DNA of 53,008 nt, from NCBI GenBank assembly GCA_021373185.1, contig JAJFTF010000016.1, forward strand, positions 1 to 53,008, given 5' to 3'. A program made the position numbers and the translations under genes. Positions 18,343-27,522 of the stretch are shown here, piece after piece (position 1 is the first letter of the stretch; every line of letters begins with the position of its first letter). Below the pieces are notes generated by a model. That model saw only the letters and a program-made list of their open reading frames with translations. It had not been told where the DNA came from and did not search any database. Origin of the DNA: Betaproteobacteria bacterium (lineage in GTDB: Bacteria; Pseudomonadota; Gammaproteobacteria; Burkholderiales; Sulfuricellaceae).

Positions 18343-19684
18343 CGGTATCTTCCAGCACGACGCCGGCATCCAGCAATTCCTTGCGGATGCGGTCGGCCTC
18401 GGCATAATTTTTGGCTGCCTTCGCCGCCACCCGTTCAGCGATACGGCGTTCGATCTGTTCCGCGCCCAAGCCGGCTTCACCCATCCCGCCCTGCAAGAAT
18501 TCGCTGGCATCGCGCTGCAGCAGGCCCAGCGTCCCGCCCAGCGAGCGGAGCAATCCGGCCAGTTGAACATCGCAAGTCTTGTTGACTTCATTGGCGAGAT
18601 CGAACAGCACGGCAACCGCTTCGGCGGTGTTGAAATCGTCCGCCATCGCCGCCTTGAAGGCCGCTGCGTATGAATTCTGCCAGTCGATTTCAATGGCCTC
18701 GGGCGGCACATTTTTCAGCGCAGTGTAAAGCCTCGTCAGCGCACTCTTGGCGTCGTCCAGGTGCTGGTCGGAGTAGTTGAGCGGGCTGCGGTAATGGGCG
18801 CGCAGGATGAAAAAGCGCAGCACTTCGGCATCGTAACGCCCGAGCACTTCGCGGATGGTGAAGAAGTTGCCCAGCGACTTCGACATCTTTTCGTTGTCTA
18901 CCCGCACGAAGCCGTTATGAATCCAGTAGTTGACGTGCTGGTGGCCGTGCGCGCCCTCGGACTGGGCGATCTCGTTCTCGTGATGGGGGAACTGCAAGTC
19001 GGCGCCGCCGCCGTGAATGTCGAAATATTCGCCGAGCAGCGCATCGCTCATCACCGAGCACTCGATATGCCAGCCCGGACGACCCGAACCCCAGGGCGAA
19101 TCCCACTGCGGCTCGCCGGGCTTGGCCGACTTCCACAACACGAAGTCGAGCGGATCGTCCTTGCCCACGGCGACATCCACCCGTTCGCCAGCGCGCAAGT
19201 CGTCGAGCGACTTGCCGGAAAGCTTGCCGTAGCCGGGAAACTTGTGCACCGAATAGCATACGTCGCCGCTCTTCGCCACATAGGCCAGCCCGTTGTCCAT
19301 CAGCGCCTGGATCATGGCAATCATGCCCGGCACATACTGGGTGGCGCGCGGCTCGTAGTCCGGCTTTTCCACCCCGAGTTTCGCCGCATCCTCGTCCATC
19401 GCCGCGATAAACCGGCCCGTCAGGGCATCGATGGCCTCATGGTTTTCGGCGGCGCGCTTGATGATCTTGTCGTCGATATCGGTGATATTGCGCACATAGG
19501 TGACATCGTAGCCCTCGGCCTTGAGCCAGCGCTGAATCATGTCGAACACCACCAGCACGCGGGCGTGGCCAAGGTGACAAAAGTCATACACCGTCATGCC
19601 GCAGACGTACATGCGCACTTTGCCGGGTTCGATGGGGATGAAATCCTGCTTGGAGCGGGAAAGCGAATTGTAAATTTTCAGCAT
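18314..19684 (-). CDS. cysS: Cysteinyl-tRNA synthetase
   Basis: This enzyme charges tRNA-Cys. The 456-residue class I enzyme shows [18 protein letters not shown] near residue 28, combining the zinc-binding Cys and the HIGH-type motif, the second zinc region [10 protein letters not shown] and [18 protein letters not shown], and the KMSKSLGN loop. Length is normal. It is codirectional with glnS; a long palindromic repeat fills the gap between them. The last codons are duplicated at 17551-17581 beyond an inserted gene. Confidence 0.98.
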   Translation of the reverse strand: MLKIYNSLSRSKQDFIPIEPGKVRMYVCGMTVYDFCHLGHARVLVVFDMIQRWLKAEGYDVTYVRNITDIDDKIIKRAAENHEAIDALTGRFIAAMDEDAAKLGVEKPDYEPRATQYVPGMIAMIQALMDNGLAYVAKSGDVCYSVHKFPGYGKLSGKSLDDLRAGERVDVAVGKDDPLDFVLWKSAKPGEPQWDSPWGSGRPGWHIECSVMSDALLGEYFDIHGGGADLQFPHHENEIAQSEGAHGHQHVNYWIHNGFVRVDNEKMSKSLGNFFTIREVLGRYDAEVLRFFILRAHYRSPLNYSDQHLDDAKSALTRLYTALKNVPPEAIEIDWQNSYAAAFKAAMADDFNTAEAVAVLFDLANEVNKTCDVQLAGLLRSLGGTLGLLQRDASEFLQGGMGEAGLGAEQIERRIAERVAAKAAKNYAEADRIRKELLDAGVVLEDTAQGTEWRRG

Positions 19685-19699
19685 TTTTAAAAACCTTTA

Positions 19700-19777
19700 A
19701 CCACAGAGACACAGAGGCACAGAGAGATTCAGATCAAGAGCGCATTGCCTTTCTCTGTGTCTCTGTGCCTCTGTGGT
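19700..19777. repeat. Long palindromic repeat (CACAGAG-word family) between glnS and cysS
   Basis: The left arm is 26 bases starting ACCACAGAGACACAGAGGCA. The right arm (19752-19777) is its reverse complement except at two positions that swap A and G between neighbouring words. Each arm is three tandem copies of a CACAGAG-like word, with a 26-nt loop. It is three bases beyond the glnS stop on the cysS side. Confidence 0.88.
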
Positions 19778-19780
19778 GAA

Positions 19781-21457
19781 CTAGCCTTGTTCTTTCGTCC
19801 AGGAGTCCTTCAGCGTCACTGCCCGGTTGAACACCAGTTTTTCGCCCGGCTTGTGATCGCGGCGGTCGGCGCAGAAGTAGCCCAGGCGCTCGAACTGGTA
19901 GCGGGTTTCTGGCGGCACATCGCGCACGGCAGGCTCGACCCAGCCCGACAGCACTTCCAGCGAATGGGGGTTGAGGAATTCGCGGAAGTCGTGCTCCTTG
20001 TCGCCATCCGGCTCGGCCACGGTGAACAGGCGGTCGTACAAACGGATTTCCACCGGCAGCGCGTGTTCCGCTGAGACCCAATGGATCACGCCCTTGACCT
20101 TGCGGCCTTCGGGATTTTTGCCGAGGGTGTTGGGGTCGATGGAGCAGCGCAGTTCGACGACGTTGCCCGCCGCATCCTTGACGACCTCATCGCATTTGAT
20201 CACGTAACTGTAGCGCAGGCGCACCTCGCCACCCGGCACCAGGCGTTGCCAGCCCGGCGGCGGCGCTTCGGCGAAATCGTCGGCTTCGATCCAGATTTCT
20301 TTCGAGAAGGGCACCAGCCGGCTGCCGAACTCGGGATGATTGGGATGGAACCCGGCCTCGCGCGATTGCGTTTCGCCTGCGACAAAGTTAGTGATCACCA
20401 GCTTTAGCGGCCTCACCACCGCCATCACACGCGGCATGCGCACTTCCATGTCCTCGCGGATGCAGCCTTCGAGCACGCTCATGTCGACCACGTTGTCGCT
20501 CTTCGAGATGCCGATGCGCCGCGCGAACTCGCGGATGCCTTCCGGCGTGTAGCCGCGCCGCCGCATGCCGGTGATGGTGGGCATGCGCGGGTCGTCCCAG
20601 CCCGCCACCAGTTTTTCCGTCACTAGCTGATTGAGCTTGCGCTTGCTGGTGAGGGTATATTGCAGTTCCAGCCGGGAGAACTCGATCTGTTGCGGATGGC
20701 ACGGCACGGGCAACTGATCCAGCACCCAGTCGTAAAGCGGACGGTGATCCTCGAACTCCAGCGTACACAATGAATGGGTGATGTTTTCCAGCGCGTCGGA
20801 AATGCAATGGGTGTAGTCGTACATCGGATAGATGCACCACTGATCGCCGGTGCGGATATGGTGGGCGCGCTTGATGCGGTAGATCACCGGATCGCGCATG
20901 TTGATATTGGGCGAGGCCATGTCGATTTTGGCGCGCAACACCTTGCTGCCATCAGGGAACTCGCCCGCCCGCATCCGGGCGAACAGGTCGAGGTTCTCCG
21001 CCACGGCACGGTCGCGGTAAGGGCTGTTCTTGCCCGGCGCGATGAGCGTGCCGCGATACTCGCGCATCTCGTCGGGCGTGAGGTCGCAGACATAAGCCTT
21101 GCCCTGCCCGATCAGGTCGGCGGCATAATCGTACAGCGCTTCGAAATAATCCGACGCCCAGTGCACCTCGCCATTCCACTGGAATCCCAGCCAGTGCACA
21201 TCGTCCTGGATGGACTGGGCATATTCCTCGCTTTCCTTCTCCGGGTTGGTGTCGTCGAAGCGCAGATTGCATTTTCCGTGATAGTCCAGCGCCAAACCGA
21301 AATTCAGGCAGATCGATTTGGCATGGCCGACGTGCAGATAGCCGTTCGGCTCAGGCGGGAAGCGGGTGACGATGGCCTTGTGCTTGCCGCCGGCCAGATC
21401 GCTTTCGATGATGTTGCGGATGAAATGGGGAACGCGGACGTTATCGCTGCTGCTCAT
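19781..21457 (-). CDS. glnS: Glutaminyl-tRNA synthetase
   Basis: This enzyme charges tRNA-Gln directly. The 558-residue class I enzyme shows [18 protein letters not shown] (HIGH-type motif), DDTNPEKE, and [10 protein letters not shown], the KMSKS equivalent. [14 protein letters not shown] segment ([13 protein letters not shown]) and the C-terminal anticodon-binding beta barrels complete the bacterial GlnRS pattern. It diverges from the envelope cluster at 21558 and precedes cysS. Confidence 0.98.
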   Translation of the reverse strand: MSSSDNVRVPHFIRNIIESDLAGGKHKAIVTRFPPEPNGYLHVGHAKSICLNFGLALDYHGKCNLRFDDTNPEKESEEYAQSIQDDVHWLGFQWNGEVHWASDYFEALYDYAADLIGQGKAYVCDLTPDEMREYRGTLIAPGKNSPYRDRAVAENLDLFARMRAGEFPDGSKVLRAKIDMASPNINMRDPVIYRIKRAHHIRTGDQWCIYPMYDYTHCISDALENITHSLCTLEFEDHRPLYDWVLDQLPVPCHPQQIEFSRLELQYTLTSKRKLNQLVTEKLVAGWDDPRMPTITGMRRRGYTPEGIREFARRIGISKSDNVVDMSVLEGCIREDMEVRMPRVMAVVRPLKLVITNFVAGETQSREAGFHPNHPEFGSRLVPFSKEIWIEADDFAEAPPPGWQRLVPGGEVRLRYSYVIKCDEVVKDAAGNVVELRCSIDPNTLGKNPEGRKVKGVIHWVSAEHALPVEIRLYDRLFTVAEPDGDKEHDFREFLNPHSLEVLSGWVEPAVRDVPPETRYQFERLGYFCADRRDHKPGEKLVFNRAVTLKDSWTKEQG

Positions 21458-21492
21458 AGTTGGGCTATCTGAAAATATTTAAGGCAAAGGGT

Positions 21493-21521
21493 TTGGTGAA
21501 AAGAGCGCTTCTTGTTAGAAT
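21493..21521 (+). promoter_or_regulatory. Candidate promoter of the envelope cluster
   Basis: TTGGTG and TAGAAT are separated by 17 bases. The -10 box matches at five of six positions. The predicted start gives a ~30-nt leader before the TPR gene at 21558. Confidence 0.45.
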
Positions 21522-21557
21522 TCAGCCTGTCTGTAAACCGCGAAAAGTATACTACCA

Positions 21558-22607
21558 ATGAGCCGTTTCCGCATTGCCCCGACCCTGACCCTCCTTTTCT
21601 GCGCCCTGTTCATGGCTGTCGCACAGCCCGTCTACGCCGACGACCTACAGGAAATCAACAAGTTGTACAAACAGGGGCAAAACGACAAGGCGCTGGAACG
21701 GCTTGACAGCTTCCTCACCAGCCGCCCGAAAGACGCGCAAGGGCCGAAAATCGCCCAGGGACGCTTCCTCAAGGGCCTGATTCTGACCGAGTTGGGCAAG
21801 AGTACAGAAGCGATCAAGGTCTTCACCCAACTTACCGAGGAATACCCGGAGTTGCCCGAACCCTATAACAACCTGGCGGTGCTGTACGCCTCCCAAGGCC
21901 AGTACGACAAGGCCAGACATGCGCTGGAAATGGCCATCAGCACCCACCCCAGCTATGCCACCGCGCACGAGAACCTGGGCGACATTTACGCCAAAATGGC
22001 CAGCCAGGCTTACGACAAGGCGTTGCAGCTCGATAAAAGCAGCGCCACCGCACAAACCAAGCTGGCGATGGTAAAAGAACTATTCTCCGCCAACAGCAAG
22101 GCAAACCGGGCGCCAAACCCGTCCAGCGTGGAACCCGCCAAGCCCGCACCGACAACGCCGACACCCGCGCCAGCCAAGCCTGAAACAGCCAAACCGACAC
22201 CGGAAACCAAGCCAGCGCCCGAAACCAAACCCATCCCGGTCTCCGCCGATCAGAACAAATCCGATACCCAATCCGAAGTACTGAAAACACTGCACGGCTG
22301 GGCCAAGGCTTGGTCCGGCAAGAATGTGGGCGCATATCTGTCTTACTACGCCAAGGACTTCAAAACCCCCGGCGGTGAAAGCCGTTCGTCTTGGGAAAAA
22401 TCGCGCAAAGAGCGCATCAGCAAGCCAAAATCCATCCACGTCGACATCGACTCGCCGCGCGTCAATCTGATCGATGCCAATCACGCCAGCATCACATTCA
22501 GGCAGGGATATAAATCCGCCGCTCTGTCGACTTCAACCCAGAAAACCGTTGTCCTGGTCAAGACCGGCGATAAATGGCTGATCCAGCAAGAGCGGGTCGG
22601 TCGATAA
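21558..22607 (+). CDS. Secreted TPR protein with C-terminal NTF2-like domain
   Basis: This 349-residue exported protein has a signal peptide (residues 1-27, ending PVYA), tetratricopeptide repeats (~28-175, including AIKVFTQLTEEYPELPEPYNN as one repeat region), a Pro/Thr/Ala/Lys-rich linker (~180-235) and a C-terminal NTF2-like (Cds6 or SnoaL type) domain (~240-349) with WAKAWSGKNVGAYLSYYAKD. The same C-terminal domain is found at the end of the adjacent L,D-transpeptidase. This suggests both proteins act on the cell wall or share a partner. The exact function is unknown. Confidence 0.85.
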   Translation: MSRFRIAPTLTLLFCALFMAVAQPVYADDLQEINKLYKQGQNDKALERLDSFLTSRPKDAQGPKIAQGRFLKGLILTELGKSTEAIKVFTQLTEEYPELPEPYNNLAVLYASQGQYDKARHALEMAISTHPSYATAHENLGDIYAKMASQAYDKALQLDKSSATAQTKLAMVKELFSANSKANRAPNPSSVEPAKPAPTTPTPAPAKPETAKPTPETKPAPETKPIPVSADQNKSDTQSEVLKTLHGWAKAWSGKNVGAYLSYYAKDFKTPGGESRSSWEKSRKERISKPKSIHVDIDSPRVNLIDANHASITFRQGYKSAALSTSTQKTVVLVKTGDKWLIQQERVGR

Positions 22608-22651
22608 TTGCTTCCTCAAGATTTCGGGCGGAACCACACCATTTGTTCGGC

Positions 22652-23917
22652 ATGACAAGGCTAACCCCGGCGATGCCCCTCGCCCAACTCGCGAAAAAAC
22701 ATTTCGGCCTGGTCTCCACGCTGCTATGCGCCGTTTTCGCTGGCCTGCTGACGCCATACGCAATGGCAATGGGCGCCAAGCCGCCTGCACTGAAACACGA
22801 GGCCCAGAACCAGGCACAGGGCGATATTGAGTCCATGTTGGTCAAAAGCCTGCTGGAAGTCCGCGAGAATCGCCTTGACCAAGCCCTGAAAGATATCGAT
22901 GCCCTGCTCAGGATTTATCCCACATTCAAGCTGGGCCACCTGATCCGCGGCGATCTGCTGCTGGCGCGAGCGCATCCGCTCAGCACCATCGGCAATGCCG
23001 CCGGCGCATCCCAACTGCAAATGTCCGATCTGCGCGAAGAAGCTCGCGCCCGGCTGCAGCGGCACCTGGAGCAACTGCCGGCCAACCGCGTACCCAGATA
23101 TCTGGTGCAATTACAACCGGAACAGCGCCACGCCGTGGTGGTAGACACCGAAAAATCGCGCCTTTACCTGTTTGAGAACGATAATGGTACGCCGCGCTAT
23201 GTGGCCGACTATTACATCAGCAGCGGCAAAGCCGGTGCCGAAAAAATCAAGGAAGGGGATCAGAAAACACCGCTGGGCGTGTATTTCGTCACTTCCAGCC
23301 TGCTCAAATCGCAAATTTCCGATTTTTATGGCAACGGCGCCTTCCCGATCAGCTATCCTAACGAATGGGATCGGCAACATGGCAAAAACGGTCATGGCAT
23401 CTGGCTGCATGGCGTACCGAGCAATACCTACAGCCGCCCGCCCCGCGCCAGCAGCGGTTGCGTGGTACTCTCCAACCCCGATCTGGATAAGCTCGGCAAA
23501 AATTTGCAAGTCGGACTAACCCCGGTGGTGATCAGCGATCGGGTGGAGTGGGTTGACACCAAGGAACTGGCGACGTTGCGCAGCGACCTCGACAGCCGGA
23601 TTGAAAGCTGGCGCAAGGACTGGGAAAGTATCGATTCAAATAAATATTTGCGGCATTATTCGAGAAATTTCAAAGCGCCCGGACAGGATTATTCCTCGTG
23701 GGATAGCCAGAAGCGCTCGGTCAATGCCGGCAAATCATGGATCAAGGTCAAACTATCGGATATCAGTATATTCGGCTATCCGGGCAATGAAAATCTGATG
23801 GTGGTAACATTCACTCAGGACTACAGCAGCAACAACCTGAAGAACCAGATGCGCAAACGCCAGTACTGGAAGCTTGAAAACCACGAATGGAGAATTATTT
23901 ACGAGGGGGTAGCATGA
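22652..23917 (+). CDS. L,D-transpeptidase (YkuD/ErfK family) with C-terminal NTF2-like domain
   Basis: This 421-residue exported enzyme is predicted to cross-link peptidoglycan or attach proteins to it. After a signal peptide, the middle YkuD domain shows the catalytic pattern GIWLHGVP...SSGCVVLSN, with the active-site Cys in SSGCVVLSN and the upstream His in LHG. The C-terminal ~110 residues form an NTF2-like domain resembling that of the preceding gene. The frame is open from 22574, but the ATG at 22652 (or 22673) gives a sensible signal peptide and avoids overlap with the TPR gene. Its stop overlaps the next start (ATGA). Confidence 0.9.
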   Translation: MTRLTPAMPLAQLAKKHFGLVSTLLCAVFAGLLTPYAMAMGAKPPALKHEAQNQAQGDIESMLVKSLLEVRENRLDQALKDIDALLRIYPTFKLGHLIRGDLLLARAHPLSTIGNAAGASQLQMSDLREEARARLQRHLEQLPANRVPRYLVQLQPEQRHAVVVDTEKSRLYLFENDNGTPRYVADYYISSGKAGAEKIKEGDQKTPLGVYFVTSSLLKSQISDFYGNGAFPISYPNEWDRQHGKNGHGIWLHGVPSNTYSRPPRASSGCVVLSNPDLDKLGKNLQVGLTPVVISDRVEWVDTKELATLRSDLDSRIESWRKDWESIDSNKYLRHYSRNFKAPGQDYSSWDSQKRSVNAGKSWIKVKLSDISIFGYPGNENLMVVTFTQDYSSNNLKNQMRKRQYWKLENHEWRIIYEGVA

Positions 23918-24564
23918 AAGTACGCTTGATACTCACGATCATCGGTCTGTTCCTCTACACTGGCGCATTCGCTGCCAACCCGCAAGTAAAAATGCGCACC
24001 AATCTGGGAGAGATCGTCTTCGAACTCTACCCCGACAAGGCGCCAAAAACCGTCGCCAATTTCCTGCAATACGTGAACAACCACCACTACAACGGCACCG
24101 TTTTTCACCGCAGCATCGATAAATTCATTGTTCAGGGTGGCGGCTTCACCCAGGATCTCCAGTACAAACCCACGCTTGCCCCGATTCCCAACGAAGCCGA
24201 CAACGGCCTCAGAAACGAGCGTGGCACGCTCGCCATGGCTCGCACTTACGACCCGGATTCGGCCACTTCACAGTTTTTCATCAACCTCGACGACAACAAG
24301 TTTCTCAACTTCCATCGCCCCCTCCCAGACTATTATGGATACTGCGTATTCGGCAAAGTAATCAAAGGCATGGATGTGGCGAAAAAAATCGGCACCCTGC
24401 CCACCGGTGCCGTCGGCCCGCTTCCTGCCGATGTCCCGCTTGAACCGGTCATCATCGAGGAAATGGCAATGGCCGGCGAAATTTCGGCGGATGAACCCAA
24501 GGTTATGGCAGCGACCGGGCCCGCCAAAGCCGCCAAAAAATCACGAAAACACAAAAAAGGATAA
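23914..24564 (+). CDS. Periplasmic cyclophilin-type peptidyl-prolyl isomerase
   Basis: This 216-residue protein has a signal peptide (residues 1-21, ending GAFA) and a cyclophilin domain: [49 protein letters not shown] and [14 protein letters not shown]. The catalytic Arg is in FHRS and the QFFIN segment is intact. A Lys-rich tail ends the protein. I chose the ATG at 23914 because GAGGGGGT precedes it and it overlaps the previous stop. It is a PpiA-type foldase, probably acting in the periplasm, followed by a cytoplasmic relative. Confidence 0.92.
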   Translation: MKVRLILTIIGLFLYTGAFAANPQVKMRTNLGEIVFELYPDKAPKTVANFLQYVNNHHYNGTVFHRSIDKFIVQGGGFTQDLQYKPTLAPIPNEADNGLRNERGTLAMARTYDPDSATSQFFINLDDNKFLNFHRPLPDYYGYCVFGKVIKGMDVAKKIGTLPTGAVGPLPADVPLEPVIIEEMAMAGEISADEPKVMAATGPAKAAKKSRKHKKG

Positions 24565-24569
24565 GAATC

Positions 24570-25061
24570 ATGGTCAAACTCCACACCAATTTTGGCGACA
24601 TTACTCTTGAACTGGATGCCGAAAAAGCGCCAAAAACTGTCGAGAATTTTCTTAAATACGTAGAAAAAGGCTTCTACGACGGCACGATTTTCCATCGTGT
24701 CATCGACGGCTTCATGATTCAGGGCGGCGGCTTCATGCCCGGCCTGATCCAGAAGGAAACCATGGCGCAGATCGAGAACGAGGCCGCCAACGGCCTGAAA
24801 AACGAAATCTACACCATCGCCATGGCTCGCACTCCAGACCCCCATTCGGCTTCCAGCCAGTTTTTCATCAACACGGCGAACAACGGCTTCCTCAATTACA
24901 CGGCACCCAACTCGCAAGGATTCGGTTATTGTGTATTCGGCAAGGTGGTTGATGGCAAGGAAGTAGTGGATCGCATCGGCAAGGCCAAAACCGGCAACCA
25001 GTCCGGCTATCAGGACGTGCCTCTTGAGGATGTCGTGATTGAGAGCGCTGAAGTCTGTTGA
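24570..25061 (+). CDS. ppiB: Cytoplasmic cyclophilin-type peptidyl-prolyl isomerase
   Basis: This 163-residue cyclophilin has no signal peptide. It contains [35 protein letters not shown] and [17 protein letters not shown], with the catalytic Arg and Phe residues intact. It is a close paralogue of the preceding gene, five bases upstream, and probably arose by duplication with loss or gain of a signal peptide. Placement before lpxH is common in betaproteobacteria. Confidence 0.95.
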   Translation: MVKLHTNFGDITLELDAEKAPKTVENFLKYVEKGFYDGTIFHRVIDGFMIQGGGFMPGLIQKETMAQIENEAANGLKNEIYTIAMARTPDPHSASSQFFINTANNGFLNYTAPNSQGFGYCVFGKVVDGKEVVDRIGKAKTGNQSGYQDVPLEDVVIESAEVC

Positions 25062-25108
25062 GCGCAGGGGACCACGGACTGGGGGCTAGCCCCCCTTCTG
25101 GCCGCGCC

Positions 25109-25831
25109 GTGCCCCATACCCTGTTCATTGCCGATCTTCATCTTTGCGCAGAACACCCGCAAACCACGCGGATATTTAAAGATTTTCTGCGCAACACCGC
25201 CATCTTCGCCGAAAGTCTATACATTCTCGGCGATCTGTTTGAATACTGGGCTGGCGACGATGACCTGACCGACCCTCACCATGCCGGAGTTGCCAGCGCG
25301 CTGGCGGAATTGAGTCGGGGCGGCACGGCGGTCTTCATCATGCGCGGCAACCGCGACTTCCTCATCGGCGACAAGTTTGCCCAAGCGGCTCAAGCCCGAA
25401 TCGCCTCCGACCCAACCCTGACCGACCTTTATGGCACACCCACGCTGCTGACGCACGGCGACACCCTGTGCAGCGGCGACACCGGCTATCTCGCCTTCCG
25501 CGATAAGGTCAGGGCGCCATCATGGCAATCGGCTTTCCTGGCCCGCCCGTTGGCGGAACGAAAAGCCGAGATAGAAGCATTGCGCCAGCGCAGCGAAGCC
25601 GACAAGTCACTGAAATCGGAAGCGGAAATGGATGCGCAGCCCGATGCGGTTGCCGCCGCTTTGCGCGAACACGGCTACCCTCGTCTGATCCACGGTCACA
25701 CTCACCGCCCCGCCCGTCATCTTCACCAAATCGACGGGCATGACTGCGAACGTTGGGTGCTGGGCAGTTGGCACGATCATGGCAGCTACCTGCATTGCGA
25801 TGCGAGCGGCTGCCGTGCCATTCGTCTTTGA
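25109..25831 (+). CDS. lpxH: UDP-2,3-diacylglucosamine diphosphatase
   Basis: LpxH hydrolyses UDP-2,3-diacylglucosamine to lipid X in lipid A synthesis. The calcineurin-like metal site is complete: FIADLHLC, LGDLFEYWAGDD, MRGNRDF, LTHGD and LIHGHTHRPA. The protein has ~240 residues. The start is uncertain. A TTG at 25058 overlaps the ppiB stop (TTGA) and would add 17 residues; the GTG at 25109 begins just before the conserved HTLFIADLH, as in relatives. Neither has a good ribosome site. The extra stretch contains a perfect GGGGGCTAGCCCCC palindrome. Confidence 0.93.
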   Translation: MPHTLFIADLHLCAEHPQTTRIFKDFLRNTAIFAESLYILGDLFEYWAGDDDLTDPHHAGVASALAELSRGGTAVFIMRGNRDFLIGDKFAQAAQARIASDPTLTDLYGTPTLLTHGDTLCSGDTGYLAFRDKVRAPSWQSAFLARPLAERKAEIEALRQRSEADKSLKSEAEMDAQPDAVAAALREHGYPRLIHGHTHRPARHLHQIDGHDCERWVLGSWHDHGSYLHCDASGCRAIRL

Positions 25832-25962
25832 GAACCTTGATGAGTTTTGTTTCTGCGGACTTCATGTTCTGCGTTGCTCGCACGCCTTTCCGCACGCGAG
25901 ATTTCCCACGAAGTTTAATTGGAAGAATTACTGTTTAACGCCTTATCAGTAGCCGATTCGCG

Positions 25963-26172
25963 CTACTTGGTGATCAAATTCAAAATATCCTCGATGTACA
26001 TCGCCGGACTGCGTTTTTCCGCCGTGCACTTGGACTCGCAGCGCATCACCTGGCAATTGCGATACATCTGGTTAAGCTTGCGCTCAGCATCCTGCTGGTC
26101 TTTTCCGGCAATCAGGATGTGATCGACTTTTTGCCCATCGCGCGTCCTCAATGAAAAATCAAATTTTTGCAT
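25963..26172 (-). CDS. Small hypothetical protein with three cysteines
   Basis: This is a predicted 69-residue soluble protein starting MQKFDFSLRTRDGQ. The ATG at 26172 is chosen because GGAGA lies just upstream; a longer frame reaches 26193. The first half could form a small beta sheet (DHILIAGKD) followed by a helix (QQDAERKLNQMYR); the second half holds NCQVMRCESKC with three Cys, possibly metal-binding or redox-active. No family is recognised. It is separated from lpxH by ~130 bases with no clear feature, and it diverges from DAHP synthase. Confidence 0.6.
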   Translation of the reverse strand: MQKFDFSLRTRDGQKVDHILIAGKDQQDAERKLNQMYRNCQVMRCESKCTAEKRSPAMYIEDILNLITK

Positions 26173-26300
26173 GGCAGTCTCCATATTATTCAATGAAGTT
26201 ACACAATATTAATATATATTATTTTAAGTAACGACCGCAACTCGCTATTCTTTAAGTATTTACGGCATGAACATTACTTTTCTTTAATGTAACGATCGAA

Positions 26301-26329
26301 TTGCGACCAAACCACCGGAACAGTACAAT
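26301..26329 (+). promoter_or_regulatory. Candidate sigma-70 promoter of DAHP synthase
   Basis: TTGCGA and TACAAT are separated by 17 bases; the -10 box matches five of six consensus positions. It lies 26 bases before the ATG, downstream of a markedly AT-rich stretch (26199-26240). Confidence 0.5.
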
Positions 26330-26355
26330 GAATTTTTAACTCCTCGTGGCCCGCC

Positions 26356-27471
26356 ATGATCCTGATTCTCTCCCCCGACACCCAGCCGGACACGCCTGAA
26401 TACCGCCATCTGCTGGATCACTTGGCGCAGCTTCCTCGAATCAAGACCCGCATTCACCAGGAAAAAGGCACGCAGCAAACCCTGACGGAAATCTACCTGA
26501 TCGGCGATACTGCTTCGCTATCGCTGGAAAACATGGAAAGCCTGCCGGGCGTGGAACACGCGGTGCGCATCTCGGAGGAATACCGGGTATTGGGGCGGCA
26601 CAAGGACGACCACCGTCCGACCCACTTCGACTACAATGGCGTCCGCTTTGGTCAGGACAACCTCAACGTCTTTGCCGGCCTGTGTGCAGTAGACAATCCC
26701 GAGCATGTCGAACTGATGATGAAGACACTCCAGGAACAAGGCCAGGTTTGCACCAGGATGGGCGCCTACAAGCCGCGCACCAGTCCCTATGCCTTCCAGG
26801 GCCACGGCAAGGACTGCCTGCCATGGGTATTTGAACTGGCGGGAAAATACGGCATCAAGGTGATTGCCATGGAAATCACTCATGAATCCCATGTCGAGGA
26901 AATCCGCGAAGCGCTGAAGCAAACCGGCAACTCGACCGGCGTGATGCTGCAGATCGGCACCCGCAATACCCAGAACTTCGAACTGCTCAAGATCGTTGGC
27001 CGCCAGCGCGAATTCCCGGTACTGCTGAAACGTGGCTTCGGCATTACCCTGGACGAATCGCTCAATGCAGCCGAATACCTGGCCTCCGAAGGCAACCGCA
27101 ACATCGTGTTCGGCCTGCGCGGCATGAAAACCAACATGGGCGATCCGCACCGCAACCTGGTGGATTTTGCCCACGTGCCGGTGGTCAAGCGTCTGACCCG
27201 GATGCCGGTGTGCGTCGACCCCTCACACTCGGTTGGCACCCGCAATCGCGCGCCGGACGGCATTCTGGAAATCTTTCACGCCACCATGCAAGGCATCGTC
27301 GCCGGCGCCAACATGGTGCTGGTGGATTTCCACCCCGCACCCGCCAAGGCACTGGTGGATGGGCCGCAGGCGCTGCTGATGGAAGAGCTGCCGGTATTTC
27401 TGGAGTGCGTGGAGAATGCGCGGACGGCTTATGAGAAGAACGTCAAGCTGCTGGCGGCCAGTAGGGAATAA
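26356..27471 (+). CDS. aroF: 3-deoxy-7-phosphoheptulonate (DAHP) synthase
   Basis: This enzyme condenses phosphoenolpyruvate and erythrose 4-phosphate in the first step of the shikimate pathway. The 371-residue protein is of the KDO8P-synthase-like subtype: an N-terminal ferredoxin-like domain (~1-75) that in relatives gives feedback control, then the barrel with GAYKPRTSPYAFQG, QIGTRNTQNFELL, LLKRGFG and CVDPSHSVGTRN. All substrate and metal motifs appear present. It is alone here but feeds the trp genes and aroC found elsewhere in the window. Confidence 0.96.
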   Translation: MILILSPDTQPDTPEYRHLLDHLAQLPRIKTRIHQEKGTQQTLTEIYLIGDTASLSLENMESLPGVEHAVRISEEYRVLGRHKDDHRPTHFDYNGVRFGQDNLNVFAGLCAVDNPEHVELMMKTLQEQGQVCTRMGAYKPRTSPYAFQGHGKDCLPWVFELAGKYGIKVIAMEITHESHVEEIREALKQTGNSTGVMLQIGTRNTQNFELLKIVGRQREFPVLLKRGFGITLDESLNAAEYLASEGNRNIVFGLRGMKTNMGDPHRNLVDFAHVPVVKRLTRMPVCVDPSHSVGTRNRAPDGILEIFHATMQGIVAGANMVLVDFHPAPAKALVDGPQALLMEELPVFLECVENARTAYEKNVKLLAASRE

Positions 27472-27522
27472 AAACAGCCAATCCTGCGAACCGCTCGCGG
27501 GTTTCTACGACCTGGATCGAAC

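Noticed and set aside
27472..27522. Possible terminator between the convergent DAHP synthase and cyclase genes (GAACCGC-TC-GCGGGTTTC)
   Set aside because: The stem is short and bulged and lacks a convincing T tract; too weak to list.
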